Source: Kiritimatiellia bacterium
GTDB lineage: Bacteria > Verrucomicrobiota > Kiritimatiellia > UBA8416 > JAIOPI01
Reading direction: 5' to 3'
Length of the DNA stretch: 6,518 nucleotides
Assembly (NCBI GenBank): GCA_028822745.1
Contig: JAPKCZ010000117.1
Location: forward strand, 1-6,518
The position numbers and the translations under genes are program-made. Shown here piece by piece: positions 5,756 to 6,518 of the stretch (position 1 is its first letter; every line of letters begins with the position of its first letter). Below the pieces are notes generated by a model. That model worked only from the letters and a program-made list of their open reading frames with translations, was not told the DNA's origin and made no database searches.

Positions 5756-6518
5756 GTGGCCGTTTCTAGAAAGCCTATTGCTCGTCCTGAATCATCGATC
5801 ACTGAAGAGAAGCGTACGACTCGCCTCAAAACCATCGTTTTCGGGAGCATTCTTTTACTCAGCGTCTGGGGGCTTTTCGATGGGGTTGCCCGTGTGGCGG
5901 TCTGGTCTGATTCGCCCTTGTTCAAGCCCATTCGCCGAGCGCCGTACTTCGCGCCGTACGATTCTGAGAACTACCAGAAGCTGAATGCATACTTCGCAAG
6001 CGGGGCTGAGGACGCAACGATCCCTGATCCAGAGCTCGTCCTGCATAAACCGACGTCCCAACCTGTCCGTGAGCTTGTTGCTGGTGCCCCTCCCAGAATT
6101 TTCAGCTACAGTCTCGCGTTCGCGGTTAACGCTGTCCGGTTGGTGGTCAACAATGTATTCAGACAAGAACAAAGTGTTCTGGATCACGGGGAAAACCGGT
6201 TGACGAGGCTGAGGGAGCTCAACCAGCTGATATTGGACCAATGCATTGCTCTGTTAGATAGAAGATTCGACGGACTATGAGTTCCTCGTCTTTCACACCC
6301 ACTGGCCCGGAGAGAGTCCAATTGACGGAGTGGATTGGCGCGATGAATTTCCCGAAAGATACTTCGCATCGAACGACATCGCGCCGATAGGGTCTAAGTC
6401 ACTTGTTTTGGGTGACGCACAGTCGACCGGTGCGACCTTGGACCACTACTTCCTGGAGGATGGCCATCCTTCTTCACCGTACGTCAAAGTGATCTGCGAA
6501 CAGATCATGTCTCGCTTG
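5756..6518 (+). pseudogene. Membrane-anchored SGNH-hydrolase-like protein, frameshifted and lacking the Ser block
   Basis: GTG 5756 is preceded by GGCGGA, 7 bases upstream. The first frame runs 174 residues to TGA 6280: a basic N-terminus, one membrane helix (about 27-48, 'IVFGSILLLSVWGLF'), then 'DPELVLHKP' (91-99) and 'SYSLAFAVNAVRLVVNN' (117-133). The latter two recall the middle of exported SGNH/GDSL-type hydrolases that act on or acylate surface polysaccharides. Dropping one base near 6260 moves into the frame of 6261-6518, which stays open for 86 codons to the window edge. It reads 'DYEFLVFHTHWPGE', 'SKSLVLGDAQSTGATLDHYF' and 'LEDGHPSSPYVKVICEQIM', the last resembling the block V Asp/His motif of SGNH enzymes. 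The expected early GDS(F) nucleophile block and the Gly/Asn blocks are not visible in any frame, so an internal deletion of about 100-150 residues is suspected. The family call rests on motifs alone. The 3' end lies at or beyond the window edge. Confidence 0.55.

Noticed and set aside
1..6518. CRISPR arrays, tRNA or rRNA genes, insertion sequences, phage or defence genes
   Set aside because: No regular repeats, cloverleaf-like stretches, transposase motifs or terminal inverted repeats were seen on either strand.

Overview
The window looks like a bacterial chromosomal segment from a Gram-negative organism. An LptF/LptG-type lipopolysaccharide permease and signal-peptide-bearing or membrane-anchored products imply a double membrane. 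The sequence character of the permease ('DLFDHLNKFL') together with a DUF2167 protein and a zinc-ribbon membrane protein reminds me of the PVC superphylum (Kiritimatiellota/Verrucomicrobiota). That placement is an impression from the sequence, not a computed result. There is no rRNA, tRNA, CRISPR array, transposase or phage gene that I can see.

Left half, minus strand (3348 down to 10): four genes run in one direction. First comes a secreted and membrane-anchored DUF2167 protein (3348-2398). After 18 bases comes an unrecognised 386-residue membrane protein with a C-terminal CxxC/CxxC zinc ribbon (2379-1219). This is coupled through an ATGA stop/start overlap to a 68-residue single-span membrane protein (1222-1016). 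These three look like one operon of cell-envelope proteins. After a further 109 bases, which hold a weak promoter candidate, an LptF/LptG-family permease follows (906-10). Its reading frame stops before the usual C-terminal membrane bundle, so it appears truncated.

Middle (3349-3745): a divergent intergenic region between the minus-strand operon and comM. It holds a possible small membrane-protein ORF (3367-3573) and a perfect 8-bp inverted repeat (3626-3645) that overlaps a weak plus-strand promoter candidate.

Right half, plus strand: an intact YifB/ComM-family AAA+ ATPase of 511 residues (3746-5281). The family acts in branch migration of DNA during natural transformation. Overlapping its stop is what reads as one small protein of about 123 residues spread over three frames (5272-5645). 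It can be restored by removing one G from a GGGG run and one C from a CCC run. Further on, a membrane-anchored SGNH-hydrolase-like protein starts at GTG 5756. It shifts frame near 6260 and continues open to the window end, where a 'DGHPS' block V-like motif occurs, but the part that would carry the catalytic Ser block is absent.

The most notable pattern is three apparent single-base insertions within about 900 bases (near 5366, 5466 and 6260), right after a perfectly intact 1.5-kb gene. Together with the truncated permease this suggests either local gene decay or indel errors in the sequence.
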